DNA of 64,000 bases, from contig CM020517.1 in assembly GCA_009823395.1 (NCBI GenBank), positions 13,749,001 to 13,813,000 on the forward strand, written 5' to 3'. The stretch's first letter is position 1. Each line of letters starts with the position of its first letter. The translations under genes were made by a program, and so were the position numbers. Source of the DNA: Thamnaconus septentrionalis (lineage: Eukaryota > Chordata > Actinopteri > Tetraodontiformes > Monacanthidae). Below the pieces are notes generated by a model, which was not told where the DNA came from, ran no database searches, and saw only the letters and a list, made by a program, of their open reading frames with translations. Shown piece after piece: positions 1-11,999 of this stretch.

Positions 1-120
1 TCTTTGAAGGTCACGTCAAAAGAGTATGAATGGCTGGATCCTGGTTTTTTTAAGTGCGAAACATTTGTACCTGTACGGAAGCGCATTGCTGCCATACTAG
101 AAAAGAAAAAAAAAAAAAAA

Positions 121-357
121 CAGGGCTCAGTATCACGTTATAACGTGAAAACTATCATGAAATAACGTGACAATTATCACGAAATAACGTGATAATTTCA
201 CGTTCTAACGGAAAAACTATCACTATCACAAAATAACATGATAGTTTTACGTTATAACAAAAGAAATATCACTATCAAGAATTAATGTTATAGTTTCACG
301 TTATAATGTGAACATTTTCACAAAATTTATCACGTTCTAGCATGATTCTGAACCCTG
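121..357. mobile_element. Non-autonomous DNA transposon (MITE) with internal palindromes
   Basis: The ends are near-perfect inverted repeats (CAGGGCTCAG on the left, CTGAACCCTG on the right). The interior is AT-rich and made of degenerate copies of a short palindromic motif; one copy is the perfect 14-bp palindrome CACGTTATAACGTG. A CAGGG start is common in hAT-type elements, but I could not see an 8-bp target duplication, partly because the left flank is poly-A. It lies in a PLEKHG3 intron. No open frame inside is worth calling. The superfamily assignment is inference. Confidence 0.6.
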
Positions 358-577
358 TTTGTATACCTGCACTTTTTCATGCACTGCCAACAATGTGGGA
401 CCTCCCTCAGTCTAACATGATGCTTAGTGTGAAAAACAAAAAGGCAAAGTGGATAAGATGGTCAAACATGTTTTTCTGCATATGTGCCCCCTCTATTGGT
501 AAGAACGTGGAACTGTTTGTATAACTTGGAAGCGTCACTATTACCCTTTTAACATGTGGCTCTCTGCTTTCCTCCAG

Positions 578-3500
578 GACTACTTGGCCCACATCATAGA
601 TGTGAATAATCTTCCCATACGGCCGGAGCAAGTGTGCGCCCTGTTTGGAAACATAGAGGACATTTATGAGTTCAACAGGTGAGTCTCAACGGCCGATTCA
701 AGTAAGCTGAAAATTTGTGAAGTCTTATTGAAAGAGATCAGAGTAACGCAGTAGTCCAGAGTAATTATGAAAAGCTGTTTTCACAGCTGACGTTGTAAAA
801 TGTAAATGAGATGAGGGAGAACTCCACAAGTGTCCACCAGCCCTGACACTTCACACACTTGACCAAATATCTCTGTAGCTGTAGAAACGCTGCCGCCAAC
901 AGCTCAATGCTCAGTCATCAAGGGGCTGTCTCTGACCACGCCGCTTTACAAAACACACATTAACATTCCACCGTCCTCTGACTGAGGAGCCTGCTTCCTA
1001 CAGCAGCTCGTTTCCCCTCGTGTTAAAATGTTGATCCTCTTCCAAAAGATTGGAAAGAGTCATTTGAACCCCCTTTGTACAATATAGGATTTTTCCCCCC
1101 CACCTATTTCCTTTTCGCACAGTAGATTTCATCTCAAACTCATTTTGTCGCTGTCAATCATCTCGGTCTTTAGCTCAACGCTGGACACATGGACACAATC
1201 AAAGTCATTAATAAGCAGCTTTCACTCTTTCCTTGCTTTGTTTTGGTTTTTTCCAAGCCAAACCATTAATATCGTTGGCCGTGATGTTGACAAAGCAGTC
1301 TTGCACCGCGGAGAAGTGTTGACCCGACCCTCAAACAAATCTTGATGGATCTGTGTTCACGATGGCAGCGTAAACACACATTAGATCGGCGGCGATAGCT
1401 GCAAAATTCCGTTTTGCCGGCTATGGAAAGCTGCATGACGAATGGTTTTATAGGTAAACTGCACACTTTCTTTGTGAAGTTGTATTTTTCCGCCGTCAAC
1501 AACCCCATTAATGTTTCAGTCACGTAAGTTTGCCGAGCTGATGTCACTCTGAAGCCTTCAAATACCTTTTTAATGTGTTTCAATGAATGTTTCCAAACTC
1601 ATTTTACCGGGGCTCTGATTGGGCCAACTTTTCCCCCTCACCATCGGCTCACTTTTAGTGTGTGTGTGCTGCCCCCGTGTGGTGATATGTATGAACAAGG
1701 AGCCACTTCAATAGGCGCCCTTGTTGTAGGTATTGACTGCTTTATGATCCTCCTTCCTCACCGTGTATTTTTTTTTTTTCTTGCAGTGAACTGCTGCATT
1801 CCTTAGACATGTGCGAGAACGACCCCGTGGCCATCGCTCAGTGTTTCGTCGAGAAGGTGAGAGAGGAAAGTTGACCGAAAGAGGAAAGCAAACAGACACT
1901 AAACTCCTGCGTGCTTTTTGTCTCCTCAGAGCGACTACTTTGAAATATACACACAGTATTGCACCAACTATCCCAAGTAAGTTGCTGGAGCTTTGAGTGA
2001 ATTACCCGTATGGTATGTGGTTGATGTGCAAGTAATCTTCGCTGTCCTCCAGCTCAGTGGCTGCACTCACCGATTGCATGAGGAGTAAAACTCTGGCCAA
2101 GTTCTTCAGGGATCGGCAGGCCGCCCTCAAACGCTCGCTGCCGCTGGGCTCCTATCTGCTGAAGCCAGTCCAAAGAATCCTTAAGTATCACCTGCTGCTT
2201 CAGGTACAGCACACATGCAACTCGCAAGTTCTGTTTGTCCTGCTTGAAACCTTTTGCTGTTTTCATTTCATTCACTTTTATCCAACCCTAAAGTTGCGGC
2301 CGTTTTTTTTTTTTTTTTTTTTTTTTAAAGGAAATCGCAAAGCACTTTAATCCGGACGAGGAGGGCTACGACGTCATCCAGGAGGCCATTGACACCATGA
2401 CTGGGGTGGCGTGGTACATCAATGACATGAAAGGAAACACGAACACGCTGTCAGAGTGCAGGTGAGGCTAAATTGGCTGCTTGACAAAGTGAACACCACC
2501 AGTGACAACAGACTAAAACTCAAGGTGGCTTCAACGCTTGTTATCCAGGTTTTCATCATGTATGCATGTGTTCCAAACCATTAGTACCTTTTTTTTTTTA
2601 TCGTATTAATAGTCATTGATGTTTTCATGTCCACATGATTTTTTTTTTGTTTTGATGCTTTTCTGAGTTCATGTGCTTCATACAGATTACAAATTCAAGT
2701 GAACACTTGGCAGACATATCTATATATCAATATATATATTTTTCTTTCATGTTGAAGGAACATAACATCTGTGCCTGTGTGTGTCCTGTCCTGCCTACAG
2801 GAGATCCAGTCTCTTCTGATCAATTGGAAGGGTCCTGACCTGACCACCTACGGAGAGCTGGTGCTGGAAGGCACCTTTCATGTCCTGCGGGCCAAGAACA
2901 CTCGCAGCCTCTTCCTCTTCGAACGGATGCTCCTCATTACCAAGAAGAGAGGAGAGCATTACGTCTACAAGACCCACATCTCTGTAGGTTTTTTTTTTTA
3001 AACAGAATTTCATTCCATTATGGAGGCAAGAATATTCTTGTTGTTATTATAATTATCCTAAATTCTGAAAAAGCTTCTGCTTCATTTCTGCTGTGTCTGT
3101 GGTCGCAGTGCTCCACCCTGATGCTGCTCGACAGCGCCAAAGATCCCCTGCTCTTCAGTGTCATACACTTCAAGCACCCCAAGCAGCCTCACACAGTGCA
3201 GGTGAGCGTGAACACCAGCAGACTGACATTATTGTCTGTCCATGTGGACCTGCGTTCAGCTTCCTTTTTTGCATGGTTTAACTTAATCTAATTTTAACGC
3301 AGTACTCGAGAATGTGAGGCACGATTTTGCACAGTAATAGCCGTCAGTCGCAGACCCACTAATGTCTATTTACTGTTGCTTTTTTTTTTTTTTTATGTTG
3401 GCTACCCCCTCCCCTACCCCGTAATGACACACACCTGCGGATCCAGGCCAAGTCTATGGAAGAAAAGCGTCTCTGGGCCCATCACATTAAGAGGCTCATC

Positions 3501-6500
3501 CTTGAGAACCACAACGCCATCATCCCACAAAAGGTTAATAACGTCCAACTTTCCGCTCTCTCCTCCTCTCTCGTCAGCGCCTCAATACAACCTGTTTAAC
3601 CTGCTATGTGTTCTCTGACAGGTGAAAGAAGCCACCCTGGATAATTCACACTGTAAGTGCCACAATCCGTCCAGTTGTTTAACAGCGGGGGTCAGGTGGG
3701 AGGCTTCATCTGTTCCCTGGCAACCTCTGATGCTGCTGGCAGAACAGAGCAAGAGGGGCTAATTTTCAGTAAAATACAAATTGCGATTTTTATCAGGCAG
3801 GCGTAGGCCCCATAAAGCATTTTTTTTTCATGAGCAGAAATTTGTTTTAGCAATTGTCTCTCTAATGACATTGCCCCCTCCCCGCTGATGCTCAGTTCCA
3901 GGGAAGCACCACTACAGCCCAGAGGGCCTGAAGAAATCAGAGTCCCAGCGGTCTGAAGAGTTTCACCTCAGAGGACGAAATGAAAGGAGGAGATCAGGTG
4001 AAAGATCCGTCTACATAGCCTTCAGTGTAAAGAGGATTCAGTGTAGAACATTTAGTTCAGTTTAATGACTTTATATTGTTCATTTTTTTCAATATTGCAC
4101 TTGAATCATATTAAAAAAAAACAATAATTGTAATAATACGCATCAACCAAAAAGGTGTAGGCTGAAGCCTTTGCTTATTGTGCCCACTCTTCTTATATTA
4201 ATAAGATAGGAGAAAGAGAGAAAAACAAGATGAAATACAATAGTGATAAATAATGGGAACAACAATAGCAATACTGTAATAGTAATAGTACAATAGTAAT
4301 AATAGTACTTATGTTCATAATTTTGCTTGCCTTTACTAATGATATTATTTGAACATATGGAGTGTTTTACATAGTTTCCTTTCTATTTTTAAATCATTCC
4401 ACACCTTTTACTGTTATGCTTCTTTGTTTTACATTTCTGGATATTCTCTGGAGGCAGATTATTTTTTATTTAAACATAATCAGTGCAGTTTTGAAGTCTA
4501 CATAATCACTGAATTTGAGGGCCCGTAAATTTATGAATAATGGGTCATTGATCATTTTCTCAATTTTTTTCTCCTGTTATCAGAGCCTGCAAAACAAATC
4601 ATAAGGACCTCAAAAGGTTGGTATACAGCTGTATCAGACCACGTTTTATTTGTTTTTTTCTTTTTCTCGCAGCCATCGGTCTGATATGTTGCTCCGATAG
4701 CGGCTAAAAGCGATTGGTTTACAATCCCGGTGCTGTTGCCACCTGACATAACCTACGCACTCAGCCTGCAAACCAAGCTGATTGAACGTGTGTGAGCGGG
4801 GCCACTTCTCCATGACTCATGTGCTTTGTTCTCTGGACAATGGATCAAAAGACATAAGGAAGTTAATTGTATGCGCGCCCTGCTCGGAAGCTTTGTAGGC
4901 CACAAGGTCTCTTTTTCTTTTCAGTGGTCAGGTTCACGGCTCGGGCCTCACACGTGCACATCCCGCTGCTTTCATCTACCTCTAATTGGTCTCCAGCAGG
5001 GACAAAAACCTCTAGTTTTTGTTTCTGGTCGCTGAGCGCAGGCCTGACCCAGATCAATATTTCTAACCAATGTAATAAAGACGCAATTTTCATGTCAACC
5101 TTCCCATCCCGTTGAGGGAGTAGGCCATCACATCCTGGCTAATTGCATCATTTCTCGGAGAGGAAAACATTTCTAATTGGTATTTATCGAATAAGGAGGC
5201 AACCTTTTAGCCCGGGCCGACCAACTATAGTAGCTTTCTGCTTCTTCTTCTTCTTCCTCTGCAGCCTGGAGTACGTGCCAAGCACAGTCATCCAAGATGC
5301 TTGTTGTATTCAAGCCATTATTATTTTTCCCTGTGATATTTAAATTGAGCATGCTTAGCACGGACTTACTGACCTTCTCCTGTGTTCATCTCTCCCCCAC
5401 TGCCTCTTTATCTTGGTTTCCCATGCAGCCATTTTAAAGGTAAGCCTCTGAAATTCAAATGCCGTCTTTTATTCTGTCGTTCACTTACTGTCCAATCAAA
5501 GCAGTTCCCTGGGTCATTGTGCGGTGGTGAGATATGACCAACCACAGGTTGTGCTCCAATTTCAGATTAAAATGAACTAAAAATGAGGAAGTGCAAAATG
5601 CAATCCTCTGAGAAGTCATTTCGTGTCTTAAAAAAAAAAAATCACACCTCACCCGAAGCTCAAGCTGCTTCACCACGATTTTCACTTAAAGCCTCGCCGT
5701 CACCACACGCAGTCGCTCCGGCACTCACACAATAACCAAAGAAAACACGTTTCTGTGACTCCACGCTCCAGCATGCGGACAGCGAGGGTGCCCTGCTCGG
5801 CGAGAGGCGCTCCCTCCGGCCGGCCGCCAGCGTCGACACGCTGGCCTCCGGCCTGGCCGAGCCCCAGGCTGGCAGGCCCAGTTTGAAGGAGCTCATTCCC
5901 AGAAGTGACTCTCTGGGGCAGCCAAGTTCTGCTGAGAGTGGCTGCGAGCTGGGGAGGCGGAGCAGGAGCAGCAGGAGCAGGAGGAGGGGGAGGAGGAGGA
6001 GGAGGAGGAGAGTTACAAGGAAGATATACTGATGGGAGACTACCAGGTAGCCGACTTCGCCAGCTCTGTGCTGGCGGCCATCTCCTGCTGGCACTATAAA
6101 GCCAAGGCTTTGCTTTCCACTCACTTCACAACGGTGAGGGTTTCTGCCACCCACGGGGTTTTTTTTATCACCCACTTCCTGCTTTATTCCGCACTGTCAG
6201 AACACTCTCTTTCTCCCACGCTGGGTCTAACCCCTCTTCCTCTTTTTCTCCCCCCCTCCTGTTTCATAAACACAACTGGCTATAACACCTGTAATCACTG
6301 CGCACTCTGCGCCCCCTGGTTGAAATTAACGCCGCCGCTCGAATCGCACGGAGTGAAGTTCTCCAAAATAACTGCATGTCCGTGTCAACCGCCGCATGTC
6401 GCATGTCTCTGTTTGTTTTTGTGTTTTTTTTTGCAGTCAAAGGTGATTCTGCTGATGTTTTTCCCATCCGTGCCGTTAAAGTGTGCTTCTGCTGTTCAGA

Positions 6501-7722
6501 CAGCCACTAAATGAGCGTTCGTGCAGCAGCTGTGATATCAGGAAATTATCATGAGACAAGAGCTCGTCTCTTTGATGAGCATTATTCTAATGCATACTTC
6601 CCCTTTCAATTTCCAAGATCAAGAGTCTCTTCTTTTTTGTATTAATTGTTCCAAAAGTGCTGTGTCATTTGCATTTATTTGGCCCTCATAGTTTGAGTTT
6701 AGTTTAGTTTAGTTTAGTTAATTTGGTCATCCGTACACATTTACCCTCAGATACATAAAGAACCAGACAGTGTTAGATCGTAAAAGAGTTGGCTGAGGCT
6801 ATGAAGCTCACATTTGCTCTTAAAGTTCCTTACAGGTCCTGCCAAAACAACAGAGTGATTTTATAATTAAGCAGTAACCCCCCCAAAAACAGGCAAAAAA
6901 AACACAGACTTTACAATAGGCAGATGTAACCACATGTTACCAAGCCCAGATAATAACAGAAAGTTCACTAGTGTTTCATTTTGGGGGGTTTTCAAAAAGA
7001 GAAATAAAAGTGACAGATGTTTGCACACTTTAAACTTGATGAACCTTGAGAATGCGAACCCCAGTGGACGGCCGTGTTTATTTTTGTTTATTTTTACCAT
7101 GTCAGGACGATCAGAACGACGATCTGGCAGAAGTGACAGTGACGCAGAGCGAGGCGACGGGAGCCGAGAGGCAGGAGGTGGCAGAGGAGGAGCAGAAAGA
7201 AGGGGTCGATGTGGAAGAAGTCGTCGTAACCCAGGTACCAAGGGACCACCGACTCTCATCGTGACTTCGTATTAGTTTGTGATTAAAACCGACGTTTTGT
7301 CATTGCGTTATTTAATGAAACGCTCCACGTCATTTCACCGTAGTTACTCATTTTGCAAAATGCATCTCCCTGGTGTGAAAAGTGCAGAGCTCATTATAAA
7401 CTACATTGCACTTTGCGGCCAGTTCTTAACTGTAATCTTAATTGGTGCCTTTCGCCAACAGTGCAGCAATTCTCTGGCCAATTTGAGTCACGCGCGGGGC
7501 CGCCCTGGTGCCTAAATCCATCACAAACACACACACACACACACGTTCTTCAGTCCTTTAGGACACTCTGTGATTTACAAGAAATGCTTTTGCCAGCACT
7601 TCAGCCCTTTTACATCAATTCTGAAATTCTTAATCTCTAAATGGCCAATTTGTAATCTTGTTCAGTCTGCTGGTTAAAATAAAATGTTTCAGTCACTCAC
7701 TATATCGGCAGCATGGCTCTAC

Positions 7723-7770
<48 letters not shown>

Positions 7771-10700
7771 TGTTCTGTGGTCAGCACTCCAACTGAGAAA
7801 GGCAGCAGCAGCACCTTTTATTGCCAGGTCCAGTACTTACCTCCTTATCTCCGCACACGGCTGCACTTTTTAGTGAGCTGACAAAAAGCAGGCGCCAGCA
7901 CCTGGAAACGGGTCCGGTCTGGTGGCCCATTAGGACTCCGTCGCCTGCGTAAACATGAAGTCAGCCGGGTGACGTGATAACGATCGCTCTCTAACTCTAG
8001 AGAGAGTGAATGGAACAGCCGAGTGAGGAGTCGACAGCAACCCGGCTGCAGAGCTGGTATCCTGAAAGGAATCTGCGTGTTTATTCACACTAGTTCTGGT
8101 GAATACTTTATATATGTTGAGGTGCTATTTCACCTGATTATATTTTACACTGCCTATACTATACATGTCCACATAGGAACCATGAGAGAATACTACAAAA
8201 ATTGTAATCACAGAAACACCCAAACCCATAGGAAGCATTTTGGCCAAAGGAAAGTGTCAGACACGCAATGTGCAGATACTGTCAGACTAAAAATTATTTC
8301 CCATTGATTAATTAACACCCTATTTTCAAGACTTCATTTTTGATTCATTTCATTTGATTCACAACCAAACAGTTCTAGTACTGGCTTGAGTCGGAGGTTT
8401 TATTGTAGTATGATATTTTTTATTTATTTATGTGTATCGGTTCCTAGAAAGTGATGTTTGCACCTTTTACATGAGACACTTGTGACTGTTCCCCACTCAG
8501 GTCAGTTTGGAGGAGCTGTGCCTTCAGGAAAGCTTTCCTCGGGAACACAGCGACATGCAGTTTTCCGGCCGCCCCAAATCTCCTGTCTCCCCGCACCGAG
8601 AAGAAGAAGATGAAGAAGAAGAAGAAGAAGTCCTCACACCAGAAGCTCAGGAGCAGGACAGCTCCAGAGAGATGGTGGAGGAAGCCGAGGCAGGAAGCGA
8701 CTCCTCCGGCCTCCCGGCGGAGGACACAAGCACGCTGACCAACGGGGAGCTGTCGGAGGAGGAGGAGCTGCTGCTCTCGGGCGCCCGCAGCCTCCTGCCT
8801 TCATCCGTGTTGGACCAGGCGAGCGCCATCGCCGAGCGCTTCGTGGGCAGCCTGTCCCGGCGCAGCAGCCTGGTGTCGGAAGAGCTGGGACCCGTCGCCT
8901 GCCCCTCGCCTCCCGCCGACGGCGACGTCTTCCAAAGCCCCTCGGCGTGCATGGACCTGGAGAGCCGGATGATGATGACCCCGGAGGTCGCGTCGACGCC
9001 TGAGCCTGCGGCCGAGGCCCCGGCGGAGGCGGAGCTCAGGTCCACCCTCTCCAAGCTGGACCGCCTCCTCATCCACAAGATCAGGAGATACTACGAGCAC
9101 GCCGAGCACCAGGACGTCAACTTCTGCATCAAGCGACGGGAGAGCCTCTCGTACATCCCGGCGGGGCTCGTCCGCCACCTGAGTCGCCAGCTCAACGGCG
9201 GTCCGCAGGGTCACCCCACCCCCGTCCACAGGAAGGGCCCATCTCGCCACCGACCTACTTCCTGGTCTGTGTTTGACCTTCCGGGCCTGGACAAGAGTCA
9301 GAACTCGAGTCAAATGGCCGAGCCGCAGAGGAGCCCAACGGAAGACGAGGGCGGATCGGAGTTGTCCGCTTCAGAGGAAGGGTTCAGGCTTTCGGCGGAT
9401 GTGTTCATAGACCAGAGGATTGCAGAGGAGGAGCAGGACGCTGAGAGGATCGCGGAGGAGGAGCAGGACGCTGAGAGGATCGCGGAGGAGGAGCAGGATG
9501 CTGAGAGGATCGCGGAGGAGGAGCAGGACGCTGAGAGGATCGCGGAGGAGGACCCCAACGACGGCAGAACGGAGGCGAAACAGGACGTCCAATCCAGCAG
9601 CGAGGCACCGAGCGACGCCCACTCAAACACCTCGCCCTTCCCGTCCCCCACCGCCGCCTCTCCCGCGGCGGAGAGTCCATCCCGACATGACTCCCCCAAG
9701 ACTCCCCCGAGCCAGGGAAGGAACCACTTCAACCGCTCCCACCTGCCCAAGATCATCCACTTCAGGACGAGCGCAGACGAGGATCAGATCCTGGAGGACA
9801 TGGGGAAGATGAAAAACAAGGTTTTCCAGCTGGCGCGTCAGTACAGCCAGCGCATCAAAAACAACAGGCCCATGGCGTGGCAGCGGAACCGGGCGGCAGC
9901 CAGCCAGCATGGCCTCAAGACCATGCCGGCTGTTCAGGAGGAGAAACTGGGTAAATCGGAATTAAAGGTCCAGTGTGTAAAATTTGGACTGATTTAACAT
10001 TTTTATATTGGTAAAGGCTGCCCATAAAAACATTGATAAAAGTTTACTCGCAGTACAATAGAAGTAATTTGGATTTTCTACCCATAGAACGGTTCGTTCA
10101 TATATATATCTATGTATATACATAGATATACATAGATATGTGAGTGTGTGTGTCTGTGTGTATGTGTGTGTGTGCTGTTTCTTCTCAAAATCTCCTAAAT
10201 ATTACACACTTAACCTTTAAATAGTGCCATGTCACTTTTATTTTTTTAATCACTGCATAATCTCTTTATGTTTAAAGCTTGCGTCTCCTCCTGGTTGGTC
10301 TGCAGGTCACCGCGGTCTGCGATCACCGCCGAACACATGCAGCGAGGCACTAATCCATGAAGAACGTTCTCCGAGCCAAGTCCAGTCCCCAAGGTCTGGA
10401 CCCGGCTCCCACAGCACACAGAGCCTGCAGCCGGACGCCTTCCACTGGCCTCACGTACAAGAGCTCCGCACCAAATACGCCCCTGGCGCCACCAAAGCCC
10501 CCTGCAGCTGCGCTGAACCGGGCTGGCCGCCAAAGCCCAGCGCGACCAACTGCACCGGCTGCTTCAACGAGTACAACAGCTCGTCAGACCCTCGGAAAGC
10601 CCCCGCCGAGCGGCCGCGGACGCTGTCAGACGCGTCCAAGCAGCAGCAGCAGCAGCAGCAGCAGCACGCCGAGGTGGAAGACTGGCCCCGGGCTCAGCTC

Positions 10701-10970
10701 CAGCCTCTGCTGTGCAGGTGGAGCTCTTTAGACCACATGCTGGGATCATTTCCTCTCCATGAAGTCCAGAACCTGCAGGAACCTCTGAGGATGTGTCACT
10801 ACGGCAGCCAGGCCAATCTGACAACTCGGGAAAGTCACAAAAGACTAAACGACGAGCGGCTGCTCCTCCAGACGGGCTCGGACTGCGCCACAAAGTCCCT
10901 GAAGTTGTCAGAGAGCAACCTGGTGCGCAGTTTACGGGAAAAGTTCCAGAGCCTGAGCTCATCCTCGTGA
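578..10970 (+). CDS. PLEKHG3: PLEKHG3, Rho guanine nucleotide exchange factor (5' end outside window)
   Basis: DH-PH exchange factor acting on Rho-family GTPases at the actin cytoskeleton. Coding exons: 578-678, 1787-1856, 1930-1976, 2053-2203, 2331-2461, 2801-2983, 3109-3201, 3447-3533, 3622-3652, 3896-3997, 4584-4616, 5429-5439, 5772-6133, 7106-7234, 8501-9950 and 10306-10970 (TGA). All have GT-AG borders, and phases agree except at two single-base breaks. The DH C-terminal half includes [16 protein letters not shown]; the PH domain starts near [20 protein letters not shown]3-specific blocks follow: [52 protein letters not shown] and the final SLREKFQSL. About 1,215 residues are encoded here; human PLEKHG3 has about 1,219 in total, so the fish protein is longer. 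One base appears missing from AAA at 2430-2432 (past it the frame reads KHEHAVRVQ) and one from GGGG at 5951-5954. I judge these assembly errors. PLEKHG1 and PLEKHG2 are less likely because the C-terminal blocks match PLEKHG3. Confidence 0.9.
5429..5439 (+). CDS. PLEKHG3: 11-nt microexon of PLEKHG3
   Basis: The 11 bases lie between a CAG acceptor and a GTAAGC donor and encode A-I-L-K after one base carried from the previous exon. The preceding exon (4584-4616) ends in phase 1 and the next (5772) must be read in phase 0 to give [14 protein letters not shown]. Only a small exon of length 2 modulo 3 bridges them. It is inferred from phase and splice sites and has no transcript evidence. Confidence 0.6.
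7721..7764. repeat. (AC)n microsatellite in PLEKHG3 intron
   Basis: About 22 AC dinucleotides with one interruption (GC) near the left end, inside the intron between exons 7106-7234 and 8501-9950. Length is likely polymorphic. Confidence 0.9.
9416..9553 (+). repeat. PLEKHG3: 30-bp in-frame tandem repeat in PLEKHG3
   Basis: Four copies of a ten-codon unit encode [10 protein letters not shown], followed by a partial fifth that ends in DPND. Copies 2-4 are nearly identical at DNA level; the first differs by ATT GCA for ATC GCG. The repeat is in frame inside the long exon 8501-9950 and gives a strongly acidic stretch, probably disordered or a short charged helix. Near-identity suggests recent expansion. 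Confidence 0.95.
10641..10664 (+). repeat. PLEKHG3: (CAG)8 encoding polyglutamine in last PLEKHG3 exon
   Basis: Eight uninterrupted CAG codons encode Q8 within the terminal exon, between SDASK and HAEVEDW. The reading frame is the gene frame; the other frame gives a poly-Ser shadow. Confidence 0.95.
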
Positions 10971-11580
10971 ACCTTGCGCATGTTTCACACCAGGGGACAA
11001 GATGATCCGCTTCCCATTAAAATATTTCCACTTGTTTGCACATTGTCGCCAGTACATTGGTGTTGATTAAATAATGAACTTTACTGTCTGAAGGCGCGTA
11101 CTGCCGTTCAAAAGGTGTATTGCAGCATTTGTATATTAGCTTTCTAATCTGCACTGTACAATACCTGTTATTGTAGAAAAAGGAATACGCTTGGATGTAT
11201 TTTGTATTGAGGGCAAACCTTTAAAAGTATATATGCATTTTTTGTGTTCCTTCCACAACTGGTGATTGTTGCTTTAATCACTTTATGATCACTAAATTGT
11301 ATAAACGCTCAGCAAGAGGACACAGACGAGCGAGTCGATGCCAAAGACAGTTTCCCTCAATCTCCAGCAGTGATTCTCTGTCTGCTGAAATCTGCTTGTG
11401 TTCATGGACTCTGTCACTGGAGCCCCCCCCCTCACAGCAAGTTGTGTAGGTCGTGTCTATATTATTTATAAGAATGTATATTTGGGAGAGTTCAGCCTCA
11501 TGTAAATACCAACAAACATTTTTACTTTTCCAGACAAGAAAAAAATATATTCTTTCATACTTGAAGTTTCCCAAATGGTT

Positions 11581-11586
11581 AATAAA
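11581..11586 (+). other. PLEKHG3: Poly(A) signal AATAAA, probable PLEKHG3 3' end
   Basis: A canonical hexamer about 610 bases after the stop, followed by a GT-rich stretch (TGTTGGGGTC) within 30-40 bases. It would give a 3' UTR of about 0.63 kb. A weaker ATTAAA lies near 11016. Between this signal and about 12000 there is no recognisable gene. Confidence 0.6.
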
Positions 11587-11999
11587 AAACAGGAATGGCA
11601 AGTTTACATGTTGGGGTCTAGTTTGAGTCTTCTTTGTGCATCTTTGGTCAAATGAAAGGTATCTATTGGCATTAGGTTTTAAAAAGTCAGTGGCATGTTG
11701 ATATTGTTGTCTTGATTTAGTTTAGTGTGGGTGTATGGGTGGTGTGCGGGATTTACGTTTTTGAAGCAAATATAATATGCGTCATTCTACACTTAACCCA
11801 AAAGAGAGCAGTCGCCTCAAGAACACTCCCTGTTAGCAGGAAGAGAGCGATAACCTAAGTTGTGTCAACGACTGTGTTGCCCATATTGACTGGTCGGTTG
11901 ACTGAGATAAACGGAAGACAATGAGGAAGAGACTTATCACACTTTCATTGAAGTTGCGTTTATCCAACGTTTGAAAAGAACGTTGGAAATACCTGGAAG

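Noticed and set aside
9310..9756. Long minus-strand frame opposite the PLEKHG3 acidic repeat
   Set aside because: It is the antisense of the GAG-rich tandem repeat (Ser/Cys-rich), with no independent features.
578..10970. PLEKHG3 as a pseudogene because of frame breaks
   Set aside because: Splice sites, phases and conserved blocks are otherwise intact, and both breaks are single bases in homopolymers. Assembly error explains them better.
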